A stretch of 64,000 nt of DNA from Thysanoteuthis rhombus. Lineage: Eukaryota; Mollusca; Cephalopoda; Oegopsida; Thysanoteuthidae. Position numbers and translations under genes: made by a program. The notes under the pieces are model-generated. The model did no database searches. It was not told the DNA's origin and was given only the letters and a program-made list of their open reading frames with translations. Within the stretch, counting starts at the first letter, position 1. Every line of letters starts with the position of its first letter. The DNA is taken from contig OY735207.1 of assembly GCA_963457665.1 (NCBI GenBank), positions 50,773,909 through 50,837,908 on the forward strand, read 5' to 3'. Below are positions 11,523 through 22,609 of the stretch, piece by piece.

Positions 11523-11938
11523 AATTTTGCTGCTTCTGATACTAGAGTGAAAACAATCACAAACGTGGTACTGAGAGATATCGGGGAAGAAGAAAAGTTT
11601 AGATGTTGAATGTGATCTTCTGTGACCCTGAAGGGTTCTCGTAAATCAGTCATTAAGAGCAACTGGCAAAGTTAACCAGGCTCCCCTGAGGTAAAGCAGA
11701 GGAAGGTCAAGAATTTGTAGGTCAAATAAAAACTGCACAGTATAAATGATGAAAGTAGCAGCATCCATTATCCCGAATTTGTTTTTGCTAATGTTGATTT
11801 AGCCACAATTCTATTGGCTGCCTGATCACTTTGCAAAGTCATCATGTTATTGCTTTGTAAAATAAGCTTGATTCTTTTTAGCTTTGATTTGGGGATTATA
11901 CAATCTCTGCTGGAATTAGATTTGTTGAGGCTCTAAGT

Positions 11939-12118
11939 CAGTGGTTCCCGTCCTTTTCATTGCCAAAGACCCATTTTGTTTGAATGAATTTTTCCATGAA
12001 CCCCAAACTTTTGAAAGATCTACCTTCTCAACAAGTTCATAGACTCCAGGCTTTTGAAAGTTCTTCCTACTCAACATATGCATGGGCCCCTTTGTGGACC
12101 CCAGACTGGGAACTACAG
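11939..12118. mobile_element. hAT-type MITE with 8-bp target duplication
   Basis: The ends CAGTGGTTCCC and the inverse of GGGAACTACAG form hAT-like terminal repeats. The flanks are CTCTAAGT (11931-11938) and CCCTAAGT (12119-12126), matching at 7 of 8. It is 180 bp long and non-coding. Confidence 0.8.
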
Positions 12119-12129
12119 CCCTAAGTGGC

Positions 12130-13019
12130 ATAAAACTTGGAGGCCACTTGTTAAAAAAATATGCAAGGTCTCATAAGACACGATTCTTTTGAATTTTTTG
12201 AGGTCACAGTGGATTGTGAGAACAAGCACTATAGCCCAGGCATGAATCCAACACTGGTGGTCAATGTACCTTTTCTTTATAAGCAGCACAAAGAGAAAAA
12301 AAAAAAAGAAGAAATCCCTATTGCAATGAAAAAGCTTGTGAACTCATCATAAAACATTTTCAATAAAAACCGTCCAACATCTAACTTGGGCAGTGCCAAT
12401 TCCACGTTTGGGGTATTAAATTTATCGAAGAAAAACTTTTCGGAGTATAGAGTAGTCTACCATAATTTTCTTGTAAAATAATTTTCCTTCCGTCATATGA
12501 AATGGTGGCTTTAAAGTATTTTGATGAATTCTCTTCAGTGTTGCCGATTTAGCTATTTCATATCTAAATTTAGATAATTCTAAAGAGTGGAAACCAAGGG
12601 AGATAACTTATAAGAACTATGAAGAAAGATCTACGATCTCCAATTTTTTTATTTAGTTTTACTACGTTTCTCAAGAACCACTGATCCAAAAAACTCCACA
12701 CTTGGCACTGCCTTGTGTGCTGACTAATATAGGTGTCAAATGTCAACTTTGTGCAAGGTCCAGTTGTCGAGTAATCATTATGTATACACACGGAGACAAA
12801 GAACAGAGATTTCTTCAATTGTAGTTAGATGTGGTACGACAAAATCCATTCAGAGTTCAAAGTCTTTTCACAAATGTAGACTTGCTGACTAAGAACATTT
12901 CTATTCAGGTATGATCAATTCATTTCTACTTAGAAACTGAATTGAGATATTTTTTTCCCACAGAAAAATTACAGCTGGAAAAATTGGTGGTTTCCACTGT
13001 TTGTCATTTGGTGTGAATG
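12130..13019. other. No recognised gene or element
   Basis: AT-rich sequence with a few short open frames lacking motifs. Nothing is supported. Confidence 0.5.
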
Positions 13020-13352
13020 TTGAAACAGGTCTGGTTAGTCACTAAAAAGAAACCGTAACATACCAATTTTTTTTTTTGAAAAACAAGCGTGAACGCAGCA
13101 GGATACAAACAAAGGGACCAATTTAGCATGAACTTACATTGCAAATTGACCCCCCACACACACACACTACCACTAAAAAAAAAACTGTTTAGGTGGAGAT
13201 TTAAAAAAAAAAAAAAAAAAATTTTTTTAAAAAACATAATAGGGAATAAATTTTTGAATTTTCAGCCCTTTAGCACCATTAATGCGTGACACATACATAG
13301 CCAGCCAGACCTAAAAACTGAAAAGACCTATATTGACAGTTTTGTGGACTGT
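13020..13352 (-). repeat. Dispersed repeat family A, copy 3
   Basis: Inverse orientation: AGGTCTGGTTAGTCACT at the left, GCCAGCCAGACC and CTGAAAAGACCTATATTGACA at the right. Poly-A and A/T expansions interrupt it near 13210. Confidence 0.7.
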
Positions 13353-13499
13353 TTCTAATAATTTTTTTTTTCCCACAATTCTCAGGTATCTTATGTATTA
13401 TTCTGGTTGTTTGTATGAATGACTGCAACACTTTCAAGCGAGAGTGTCATCCTTGTATTCTGATCTTGATAACTGAACTCACTCCTGATGCCTCAATGC

Positions 13500-13610
13500 A
13501 ATGAGTGCTACAGCTTCGCACCAGTTCCTCACTCCTCCCTCCTCTTGCAGTGTAATAAATAAGGGTAAGAATGGAAAGGGCTGCTTATGCTTGAATGGGA
13601 GCAAAAGGGA
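13500..13610 (-). repeat. Dispersed repeat family H, copy 1
   Basis: The reverse complement contains TTGCTCCCATTCAAGCATAA and GCAGCCCTTTCC, matching 46520-46620 on the plus strand. Class not determined. Confidence 0.5.
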
Positions 13611-14229
13611 TTCAACCTCCGCTATAATTGTCATTCATTCATTCATCGATCCTCACAAGTCTGAGGCGTAAATTATTGTAGTAGTACACCACAGGAATAT
13701 AGACAGATTGCAAAAGTAATCAATAATGATAACAGATATATTAGTTTCATTTGTCTTTACATTCTACTATAGTTAATATAAATTCTTCTCATCGGTAATA
13801 AATCATTACTTTTACAAAATCATATACTTTAATTGCAGAAATATATCTGTGAGAGTGATGATGATATCTTAGTGGTTAACACCTTAGGAATTTTCATGGG
13901 TCCAGCTAGTATTGTAAGAATTTTTATACCACAATTCCCCGCTATTAAAAGTTAAGTAAGAATATTGATTCTTCAACAAACAGTTGATTCAAATCTGTGG
14001 AATCAATTCATTGTATTTTCTGGCATTGAAGACACTCTGACCTCAAATATCTTGCCCAAAATTTAACTTGCAAAATTTTGAAAAGAAAAGAAAACCAAAC
14101 CATAAAGTTAAGGTCTCAGTTCTTTTACCAATCTTACCAAAATGTTTTGCGTGTGGCTTAGCAACATGTAGATCCTCATGACCTCTTATAGAAAAAGGCA
14201 AAGCATCCAATATCTGAAGAGACAACTCC

Positions 14230-14575
14230 GAATAGAGTATGGATGCTGGTGATGGAGTTCCGGTTTCCGTTGCATGCATCAGCTCAGTGAGCTTTGCATG
14301 TCTCTTGTCTGGTTGATTCCAGGACTTTATTGCTACAATTTTTTTTTATGACCACCCCCTTGGCAGGATTCAAGTCCACTGAAAGGATGCATCCATCCTG
14401 ATTTCACAGCTTAGAGTGTACTCAATTAGCTCCTGAGTGCACAGAGAAATTTGTTGTAATGAAGGGTTTTAATCTCTCTTCACTCATACTGGGAATCAAA
14501 CCAAGGACTTTCTAAGTGTGAGGCAGACACGCTAACCATTACACCATCTGAACTGACCTTGACCCCTTATGGTCT
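14230..14575 (-). mobile_element. Long tRNA-derived SINE, family M
   Basis: On the minus strand the head reads GGTGTAATGGTTAGCGTGTC (box A-like), then GGTTTGATTCCC (box B), followed by about 250 bp of body. The body includes GAGTGTACTCAATTAGCTCC (plus strand) and the end ATGCATCAGCTCAG. The same head, body and end occur at 59580-59870. Length and layout suggest a SINE with a conserved central domain. Confidence 0.72.
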
Positions 14576-16089
14576 GCATTTTTTCCTTCTCTTACAATTT
14601 GGAGACATGGTAAGTTTACACAAAATTCGATTGTGATTGGTCATTATGTATTGACCAATCAGAGCACAACGTCATAGCTAGTGACAAGGAGAATTATAGT
14701 ACAGATACTTAATGAAGTATGTACTAATTCATATCAATGGGTGTGAACTAGTTTATACCAATAATTATTCAGGGGTTTACTAGTGTATGTCAATATTTAT
14801 CCAGGTGTGTACTAGTCCACACAACTGGTGGAATAAGGACAATGATTAATCTCAGAATTTCAGATAATATTTAGTCTGAAATTCCGCCAAGATGCTCTGG
14901 TTGATTCTTAGTTTCCATGTGTAAAATGGAGATAACTCCTTCAGCCTTAAGATGAACTAAAGATTACCCCCCCCCATTCAAAAAAAAAAAAAAAAAAAGC
15001 AGAAGTAAATAAATAAATAAATTATATTGTTATTGCTTTGAATGGCGCACAATTAAAATGAATGAAAACAACTTTATTTTCATACAAACCTTCAACGTTT
15101 CACACACTCACTCACTCACTTACTTACTTGATGTTAAGAAAGCGCACAAATAAAAACAATTTCATCTATTTGAAGCAATAACAATATATTTAATCAAGGA
15201 ACAAGTTACCATCATTTAATACTGGAAGAAAGTCTCATGGAAAGAAAATCTCGATTTATTTCAATGACATAGTGGCGATCTGGTTAATTTTTTTGATCAT
15301 ATTTGTCACGTGACTGACCTCCCCAGCTATAGAAATGATTGAAGATTTGAAGGATCCATGTATTGAAATGCTTTATTGAAATTAAATAAAAAAAGTTTCC
15401 CACGTGCACTTTTATAAAAATGTGACCATCAAAAAATTGCATTGGTCACTTTTTAAATTCAAAAGTGATGTTATTAATATAAAGATATAAATGAATAAAT
15501 TGATAAAAAATAATGATTAGTTTTTATTCTAATTTATTCATTTAATTATAAAAAAATCTTTTCTTGAAAGAAAAAAAAAAGAATTATTTATTGTTCCCAG
15601 TATTTTTTGTATTTATATTGAAATATAAATACATTTCTTCTTAAAAAAAAAACACCAAAGTTTTCTTAAAAGCAGAAGAAATTAGAATCCAGGTCACCAC
15701 CGGGGTCACCAGAAATATAGCCAAATATTTTACTATCTCTTGAAAACAGGAGGATTTGAAAGTGAACGATAAAATAGCAAGAATCTTTTCCAATAATGGA
15801 TCAGACGACCACAAAATGTTAAATTGTTCAAGAAGACATGGGATTTAAATGCAACCAGAGCTTTCACGGTTGGGTATGGAGCTAAAATTAAAGTAAATTG
15901 TAAATTTGCTCAGAAGTATTGGGATTTCTCCTCAGGGATTTAAATCCTGGAGGTCAGGTGGAATCTAAGAAAAATTGTTATGTGCTAAATGACCCCCAGT
16001 GTTAAATGTATTTTATTGATTTTACCAATCAACTAAAATGTTTATCATACTATATATATTCATGGAGGGGAATGCATTACATGTAAATA
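14576..16089. other. No recognised gene or element
   Basis: AT-rich sequence with poly-C/poly-A runs near 14970-15000 and short (ACTC)n near 15103. No supported gene. Confidence 0.5.
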
Positions 16090-16841
16090 TCAGGTTGGTG
16101 CAAAAATAATTACCATCAACTTTGAAACAGGGCATATCTTAGCTTAGAATAAAAGTTATTAATTGAAATAAGAACCTTCATAATCTACAAATTCTTGCCA
16201 ACCAGGAACAAGTCGATTTATTCCAGAAGGCTAGAATTCTGGGTTCCTAGAACCAATGAATTCTTTAAAGGCATTTTGAGCTGCTGCCTGCTTGTTGAAG
16301 ACTTTCCCCTCGCAGGAAGAGGTCGAGTTGCTTGAAAAAGTGGTTGTCAGTCGGAGAGAGGTCTGGTGAATAAGCTGGGTGAGGTAAAGTTTTGTATCCT
16401 AGTTTATTTGATTTTCACAATGTTATTCACATGACACGTAGATTTAGTTCCTTTGCAATTTCTCAAGTTGTTTCGAATGGGTCTGCCTCAATTGGATGCT
16501 GTCAATCACAGAAAGATGTCCATATTTTCGATGCTCTTGTCTATGGTTCCAAAAATTTTGTTGAGCTGTATGTTTGTCGACGGTCTCCTGGCCAAATACT
16601 TGGTCGACATTGCAAGCAGTTTCCATTGCTTCAAGTCCAATTTTGGACTTGTACAACAAAATTGCTCAATTCTGCTTTTTTTCTCATCTTTGACTCGACA
16701 GCCTTAAATAGACCAGAATAGATAAACCACAATTCACACCTTAAAATACTACTGGTACATAGCTAAATAATTGGTCATTCAAAAAATATACATTAAAGTT
16801 TAAAATAACAAAAAAATGCGATTAGTTTTGCACCGACCCAA
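16090..16841 (-). mobile_element. Mariner transposon, internally deleted, with TIRs and TA target duplication
   Basis: The terminal repeats TCAGGTTGGTGCAAAAA (16090) and TTGGGTCGGTGCAAAAC (inverse of the right end, 16841) are flanked by TA on both sides. On the minus strand the N-terminal part resembles a mariner helix-turn-helix (LYKSKIGLEAMETACN..., VIDSIQLRQT). The C-terminal part has SPDLSPTDNHFFKQLD around the last catalytic Asp. The middle of the transposase is missing. The ends resemble the Hsmar2/MADE1 group of the irritans lineage. Confidence 0.88.
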
Positions 16842-16969
16842 TAAATAAACTGTTTTGTAAAAGGGACTAGGGTTAGAAATATCTACAAAGATAACATTTT
16901 AATTAAACTCACAAGGAAAGTTTTAGAATCATCGATATTTGATACAAAAAAATCCTAGTTAATCTTGTG

Positions 16970-17430
16970 AAAAATTCATGGACATATTTGAACTTAAATG
17001 AGATTTTTTTAAAAGATAAGGAATTACCCAATTTGTTTCAGCGGAAGAGTCCATTATTACAAATGGTAGGTAGAAGATATTTTTATCAGCAAAATTGGTA
17101 CCTTCAAGTGTAAATTGTTATGGACAGAGAAACAGGAGAAAAAAATCACTATTCATTATATGAGAATAAGTCAATCCCAGTAAAAAAAAAAAAAAAAAAA
17201 AAAATTGTGTATATATCTGAAATTTTAAAAGATGATTTTCTTTTTTTCTTCAAGAAAAGAAACTACTGAACTGGTTCCACTGGAAGGGTCATTTTATTTC
17301 AAATGATAGGTAAAAGATATTTTTATCAGCAAAATCATTACCTTTAAGTGCTGGAGTCCATTGTTAGAGACAGGGAAATAAAAAAAAAAAAAAAAAAAAA
17401 AAAGAAAAAATTACACTGCACATTCTATAA
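16970..17430 (+). repeat. Dispersed repeat family D, two tandem copies
   Basis: Two units share GTAG(G)TA(G/A)AAGATATTTTTATCA, CAAAAT and CTTCAAGTG/CTTTAAGTG, then a GACAGAGAAA-type block and an A-rich stretch. Related units are at 20940-21180, 28985-29210 and, inverted, 50710-50860. Confidence 0.65.
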
Positions 17431-18313
17431 GTGAATGCACTTACTGGAGAGGAAAAAAAAAAATAAACACAAAAAATTCACACATACAGTAAAATATATT
17501 TTAAAGATTTTGATCAAATTTATTTTATTTTTGTTCATTATTTTACAATCAATGTGACAAATTCATTGACAATGATAAGATCAAGAAACTGATCAAGATT
17601 TCATTGATTATTTAGATCAAAATGTAGAATCCAGAACCCTAAGTTGATTTGGATCAAGGGCGCAAATTCTCGGATGACTCCATGTATGACGGACCTTTTT
17701 TTAGTTTTTCACAAACGTTCAGTGTTCTATTTTAGTTTTTTTTTTTAACAAAATCTTCACCAGAATTTTTCACTTGATTCTCTTATTTCTGCAGCATTCT
17801 TAACACTGAGTGAGCACGGAGGAAAGAGTGGCAAAAACTGTTGTGTACACACACAAACAATTAAAACTCGTTAGAATCATCAAAAGTTTCATTAAATCAA
17901 TGCTCAGATGCAGGAAATTATCATCTTGATTAAATCAAAACTACATATTTATTCATTTTGTGTAAAAAACAAACAAACAGAAAAAGAAACAAACTAAAAA
18001 CAAAACAGTAAGGAAAAAAAAAAAAAAATCATACAAAAGTATCAACTGAAGATTTGTATCCCTGATCCAAATCAATTTTGGGGGCCAGATTCTACATTTC
18101 ATCCAATTATTTTTGTGATGAGAGTTGGTAAAAATTCAACAAATATTGCAGAAAAATTTGAAGAAAAAAAAAAAAAAAAGAAGAAAAAAAAAAAGGAAAA
18201 TTAAAGAAAAGTTAGAGACAGGAAAAAATTTGAAAAAAGTTAAAAATTTTGGTCTGAGAAGCAAATCTAAAAAGCGAGTGGTCAAAACTCAGCAAAATAT
18301 GTAGAACAAATAA

Positions 18314-18531
18314 CCTAGAGCACTCTGCATTTTTTTCATGGGCGCCAAGATTTTGTGCACTTAGTAACTTTGAAAGCCTGTAACTTGTGCGTCTGTTCAT
18401 ATATGACTGAAACTGACTTGACAACACAACCGTAAAAATTCAAGCATATTAATGCTCAGTAATTGGAGTTGCCTGCAGTGGCAGGACAAAGGTTTGCTTG
18501 CCAAACGAAGTTGCCTGCAAAGTGCTAAAGG
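18314..18531. mobile_element. piggyBac-type MITE, copy 1
   Basis: Inverse ends CCTAGAGCACTCTG and GTGCTAAAGG, right side followed by TTAA (18532-18535); the left site reads ATAA. The internal sequence (GGCGCCAAGATTTTGTGCAC, GCAGTGGCAGGAC) matches copy 2 at 18780. Confidence 0.78.
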
Positions 18532-18779
18532 TTAAATTTTCATTCAAGTTTTTTTTTTTCAAGCAACAATAGCTTGAAGTCCAGCAAGTTTTAGGGGATT
18601 CAAGTCCAAACTGATTGGGAAAAAAAATGGACCTGTTGAATTGACAGAAAGATAAGGATTTCAGTTTAGGAAAAAAAAAAAAACAAAACAAAAAAAAAAA
18701 CATTATATAGTGGACATAAGAAGAAAAACAGTTGAACAAAAATTACAAAATATCAAGTGGCCACAGCAGCTGTTTTTAA

Positions 18780-18984
18780 CCTTTAGCACTCTGCATTTTT
18801 TTCAAGGGTGCCAAGATTTTGTGCACTTTGTAACTTTGAAAGTCTGTGTCTTGTGTCTGTTGATGTATGATTGAAATTGGCATGACATAAATCCAAACAC
18901 ACTATTGTTTGGGATGGGAGCTGCCCGCAATGGCAGGACTAACTTTTTGCTCAGCGAACGAAATTGCCTACAGAATGCTAAAGG
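18780..18984. mobile_element. piggyBac-type MITE, copy 2, with TTAA target duplication
   Basis: Terminal repeats CCTTTAGCACTCTG and the inverse of CAGAATGCTAAAGG are flanked by TTAA on both sides (18776-18779, 18985-18988). It is 205 bp and non-coding. The TTAA site is diagnostic for the piggyBac superfamily. Confidence 0.85.
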
Positions 18985-19189
18985 TTAAATTGAAACTTTT
19001 TATAATAATTTTTAAAGTTGTCAAGAATTCAGCAGGAGAAAGACTGGCAGATAATATCTTAAGACCAGTTTTGTAAACCAAGGTATGACCGAGTCCGTCT
19101 CATATAAATATCATACAGGAAAACATTACTTGTGCGTCATCGCTATACATATAGAAATCTATTCAAGATATTCCAAAATTGTTGAAATA

Positions 19190-20091
19190 GCCAGGTGCGG
19201 ATCCAGGGAGTTGGGGGGGGGGGATCCAGACCCCCTCCCTGCTAGGGCAAAGCAAGAAGCAAAATATTTAAAAAAAAAAAACAAAAACAAAACAATATCT
19301 AGATCAGAGTTTCTCAGCCTATCTTCCCCTACCGCCCATTTTGTTTATTTAAAAATCTTTTGCCCCCTTGGGGGTGGGGGTGATATGCCCCCCATCAGCA
19401 TTACTGATGACTACATCATCCAAAGAGGAACATTGTTTCCATTGTTGCCTCATTCTGGCTCGGCCAAGTAAATTTCAAAATAAATTGCTTACAGCGGATT
19501 ATTGTAGCTTCAGAACAACTCACATAGTTGCATTATGAAAAAAGACGGTAACAGAAACGGGAATCAATAATTGAAATATTTTTTTAATACATATTTTGTA
19601 ATTCAATGAGTGAGTGTAGACTCCTCTAATTTCTGGATTCTTCGTTAAAAAGAAGATTCCATATATATGTGACAATCTATCGTCCCACTCAGCTTAATTT
19701 TCGTCCCCTGGGCAGGTGAAATGGCCCTCATTGAGAATAACTGATCTAGATAAATAATCAAGTAATCATATATTAACCATAAAAACAAAAAGTTATTATT
19801 TTGTTTTTAATTTGATATGAGTAAGATGTCTTCCATCTTATTCTTTATTGTTTTTAAATTTATTTATTGATTCTGTGATAATTTTTTTCATTTATTTTTT
19901 TTTTTTACTTCACTGTTTTGTCAATTCCAGTACTGAAGAGCTAGGATTCAAATGCAAGTGAAAAATGCCAGATCGCACATTACTTTCTTGTCTTTGATTT
20001 TGGAAATTTCTGTTTCACGCATTTATTTGTAAAAATAAATTTTTTTCCATTCGGACCCAGCTTTACTCTAATTCCTGGATCCGCCCCTATG
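19190..20091. mobile_element. Dispersed TIR element family C, copy 1, hosting a hAT insertion
   Basis: The ends CAGGTGCGGATCCAGG and the inverse of CCTGGATCCGCCCCTATG form terminal inverted repeats. The right half matches 38530-38912 and 55850-56305 (ATTCAAATGCAAGTGAAAAA and a TTTCACGCATTTATTTGT-type block). A 47-bp stretch beginning CTTGTGCGTCAT flanks it on both sides (19129 and 20092). Confidence 0.65.
19305..19743. mobile_element. hAT-type MITE with perfect 8-bp target duplication
   Basis: The ends CAGAGTTTCTCA and the inverse of TGAGAATAACTG are hAT-like terminal repeats. The flanks ATCTAGAT (19297-19304 and 19744-19751) are identical. It is inserted in the family C element. Non-coding, 439 bp. 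Confidence 0.88.
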
Positions 20092-20398
20092 CTTGTGCGT
20101 CATAACTATACATATAGAAATCTATTCAAGATATTCCATCTTGTTAAACAGATGGCAATGAAATAGGAATAATTTGATCGCTATCAAAAATATTTTGTTT
20201 TACAGAAAAGGAGTGGGGGAGGGGGAAAAAGACAAAAGGAATTTGACATTCTCAGTATATAAATGGTAGGTAGGTAAGTTTCTCACTCTCTCTCTCCCTT
20301 CCTTTCAAAATATCAGAAAGATTGGGAAATCAACCAGTGTCTGCCATTGTGGATTTCAAATTGATAATTTCATTGTTGTCAATGGCATCATTTTATTA

Positions 20399-20889
20399 GG
20401 GTGTATCAAAAGTATTTTCGATTTTTACAGACTTTTACTACAAAGTTCATTTCATATATGACTCCACCATATTATTAATATCATCATATCATGATCAGTA
20501 CTAATCAGAAATACCTTTTATTTCAGTTGTAATGATTGCAGATACAATTACTGAGATTCTGACAATTTTGAGGTATCATATCAAACTGGGCCTCAAAGCT
20601 GCTTGCAGAATTTGGACAGGAGGAAGAAATTGGAATTTATCTGATCATATAGCCAAAAACTAATTTAAGCATTTTAAGGGTGGTGACTAGTTCCTTGATA
20701 TAAAGCCCAGAAGTGGACGACCATCAAGTGTTGATTATGATGGATTAGAGCGGAAAGTAGAGGAGACCCTGTTCATCAGAACTTGAAAAATTTCAGAAGA
20801 GCAAGGATCATTGAAAGACTCTATAAGCTTAAAAAACATACAGGAACTGTTGAGTTGATTGAAAAAGGAAAATAATTTTGATACACCCC
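20399..20889 (+). mobile_element. Mariner-like element, internally deleted
   Basis: Terminal repeats GGGTGTATCAAAAGTATTTT and the inverse of AAAATAATTTTGATACACCC. Between them a remnant frame reads KPRSGRPSSVD, the typical mariner linker after the DNA-binding domain. Only the N-terminal transposase region is left. Confidence 0.75.
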
Positions 20890-20939
20890 GATATTTAAGA
20901 CCAATTTTATAAACAAAGGGGTTGACCAAGTCTGTCTCA

Positions 20940-21180
20940 TATAGATACTAGTTAATCTCAGTGAAAAAAATTCTCCGGTGTATTTGAATTTCTATGAGAT
21001 GATTTTTTTTCCAAGAATCAAAACTACTGAACTCACTTCAGAGGAAAAATCCACTGTTCCAAATGGTGGGTAGGAGATATTTTTATCATCAAAATTGTTA
21101 CCTTCAAGAGAGAAAGTCCAATTTTACAGACAGAGAAATAGAAAGAAATCACATTGTTCATTATATTAGTAGACAATACA
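20940..21180 (+). repeat. Dispersed repeat family D, copy in duplication unit 2
   Basis: Contains AAACTACTGAACTCACTTCA, GGTAGGAGATATTTTTATCA and TTACCTTCAAG, then a GACAGAGAAATAG block, as at 16970-17430. Confidence 0.6.
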
Positions 21181-22206
21181 GGAAAACACTACTTGTGCGT
21201 CATAGATATATATGTATAGAAATCTATTCAACATATTCCATCTTGTTAAATAGATAGCAATGAAACAGGAATTATTTGATCGCTATCAAAAATATTTTGT
21301 TTTACAAGAAAAGGCTGGGGAGGGAAGAGAAAAAGACAAGGAAGAAAGAATTAGGTTGACCTTAATATATAAAAGATAGGTGGATACCTCTTATATGGGC
21401 GTACAAAATGACATTTCAAGCGTAAAGAATTTTCCCTACTGGATCACATTAGTCTGTTTAGACCCTATGAACTTGACACTCTGATGGATGCAGTGCTGCC
21501 TTATGTTGGAGAGTCGACTGATCTGGCAAATATTGGAATAAATTTGAATCAATACCTTAGTTCTGGGGTCAACGTATAAGGTAAGATTTTTTTCTCTCTG
21601 TCTCCCTTTCAAAATATTTGAATGAAAGATTGTGAAATCAACCAGTGTCTACCGTTGTGGAAGGCAAATTATTAATTTCATTGTTTTCAATGGAATCATT
21701 TTATTCTTAATTTTTCTCATTTGATAAACAATCAATATTTCATCTAACATTCAGTAAAACTCATAACATAATTAGGCCACTTCAAAATTATACAATTTCA
21801 ACTCTCTACATTTACTATATATATATATATTATATAATGTGTGTATATACACACTTTATACAAAAGCCAATTCATCTTTTTCTGTTAATTTGTCAAGCTA
21901 GAAGAAACAGAAAAAAGGGAGTAAAGCAAAGCTTGTGTCCATGTATTCGCATACGCTAAAGCAAAACCCAGTGTCTGTGTGTTTGTGTCTACATCACTAC
22001 CGCAGCTGCTGTCTTAATAGTAAATGAGAAAAACAAATATTCATCTCTGATTTTTCATGGGTACTATGCTAGTGACAAGATAACATTGATTAAAGAAATT
22101 ACCACTCAAAATTTCATATACTACCAGAAATTTCGACTGTGGAAACAAAAAAAAAAACCAAAAAAAATTCTTTAGAAGATTATCAAAATCACTCTAGGGT
22201 CTCAAC

Positions 22207-22596
22207 CAATGTTCCCTGATTTTTTTTCAAGGCATATGCAGGACCAAAGATCCTGCGAGCAACTGAAGAAGTCAATTGTGCAGAAAATATTTTTACTCTC
22301 AAGACAATCATTGATTTTTTTGTCTAAGGTTATTTCCTTAAAAAAAAAAAATGTATCTCAAAAGAAATGATTTAATTTTTGTTATAATGTTCCTTCATTA
22401 TTCACACACCATTTAATCCAATATTTTTTCTTTACCAATCTGTACAAATAATTTTTGCATAACTTGCAATCTATTAATACTACATACAGCAAGAGTGATA
22501 TGTTGATTACTTTTATTCCTCATCTGGTTCTTTCAAAATTTTACTGCATGGCATGTTTTTCTTGTGCGTATCCACGCAGCTTAGTGGGGAACACTG
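22207..22596 (-). mobile_element. hAT-like MITE (family B), full-length copy
   Basis: On the minus strand it starts CAGTGTTCCCCACTAAGCTG and ends with the inverse of CAATGTTCCCTGA, giving short terminal repeats. About 390 bp, non-coding. Flanking 8-mers are not clearly duplicated. Related to 1980-2250 and 27500-27705. Confidence 0.7.
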
Positions 22597-22609
22597 GTTC
22601 CAGGTAATG

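Larger units (their letters stand above)
19060..21710 (+). repeat. Local tandem segmental duplication, interrupted by insertions
   Basis: Unit 1 (19060-20397) and unit 2 (20893-21710) share in order: TAAGACCA..TTTT.TAAAC, GTCTCATATA, CTTGTGCGTCAT, AGAAATCTATTCAA, GATCGCTATCAAAAATATTT, AAATCAACCAGTGTCT and TCATTTTATT. Unit 1 is broken by the element at 19190-20091, and a mariner relic (20399-20889) sits between the units. Confidence 0.7.

Noticed and set aside
14500-14570. A functional tRNA gene on the minus strand (GGTGTAATGGTTAGCG...)
   Set aside because: The acceptor stem does not close, and the sequence continues into a body shared with 59580-59870; it is a SINE.
22199-22604. 8-bp target duplication of the family B hAT copy
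   Set aside because: GTCTCAAC and GTTCCAGG agree at only about half the positions, no better than chance.
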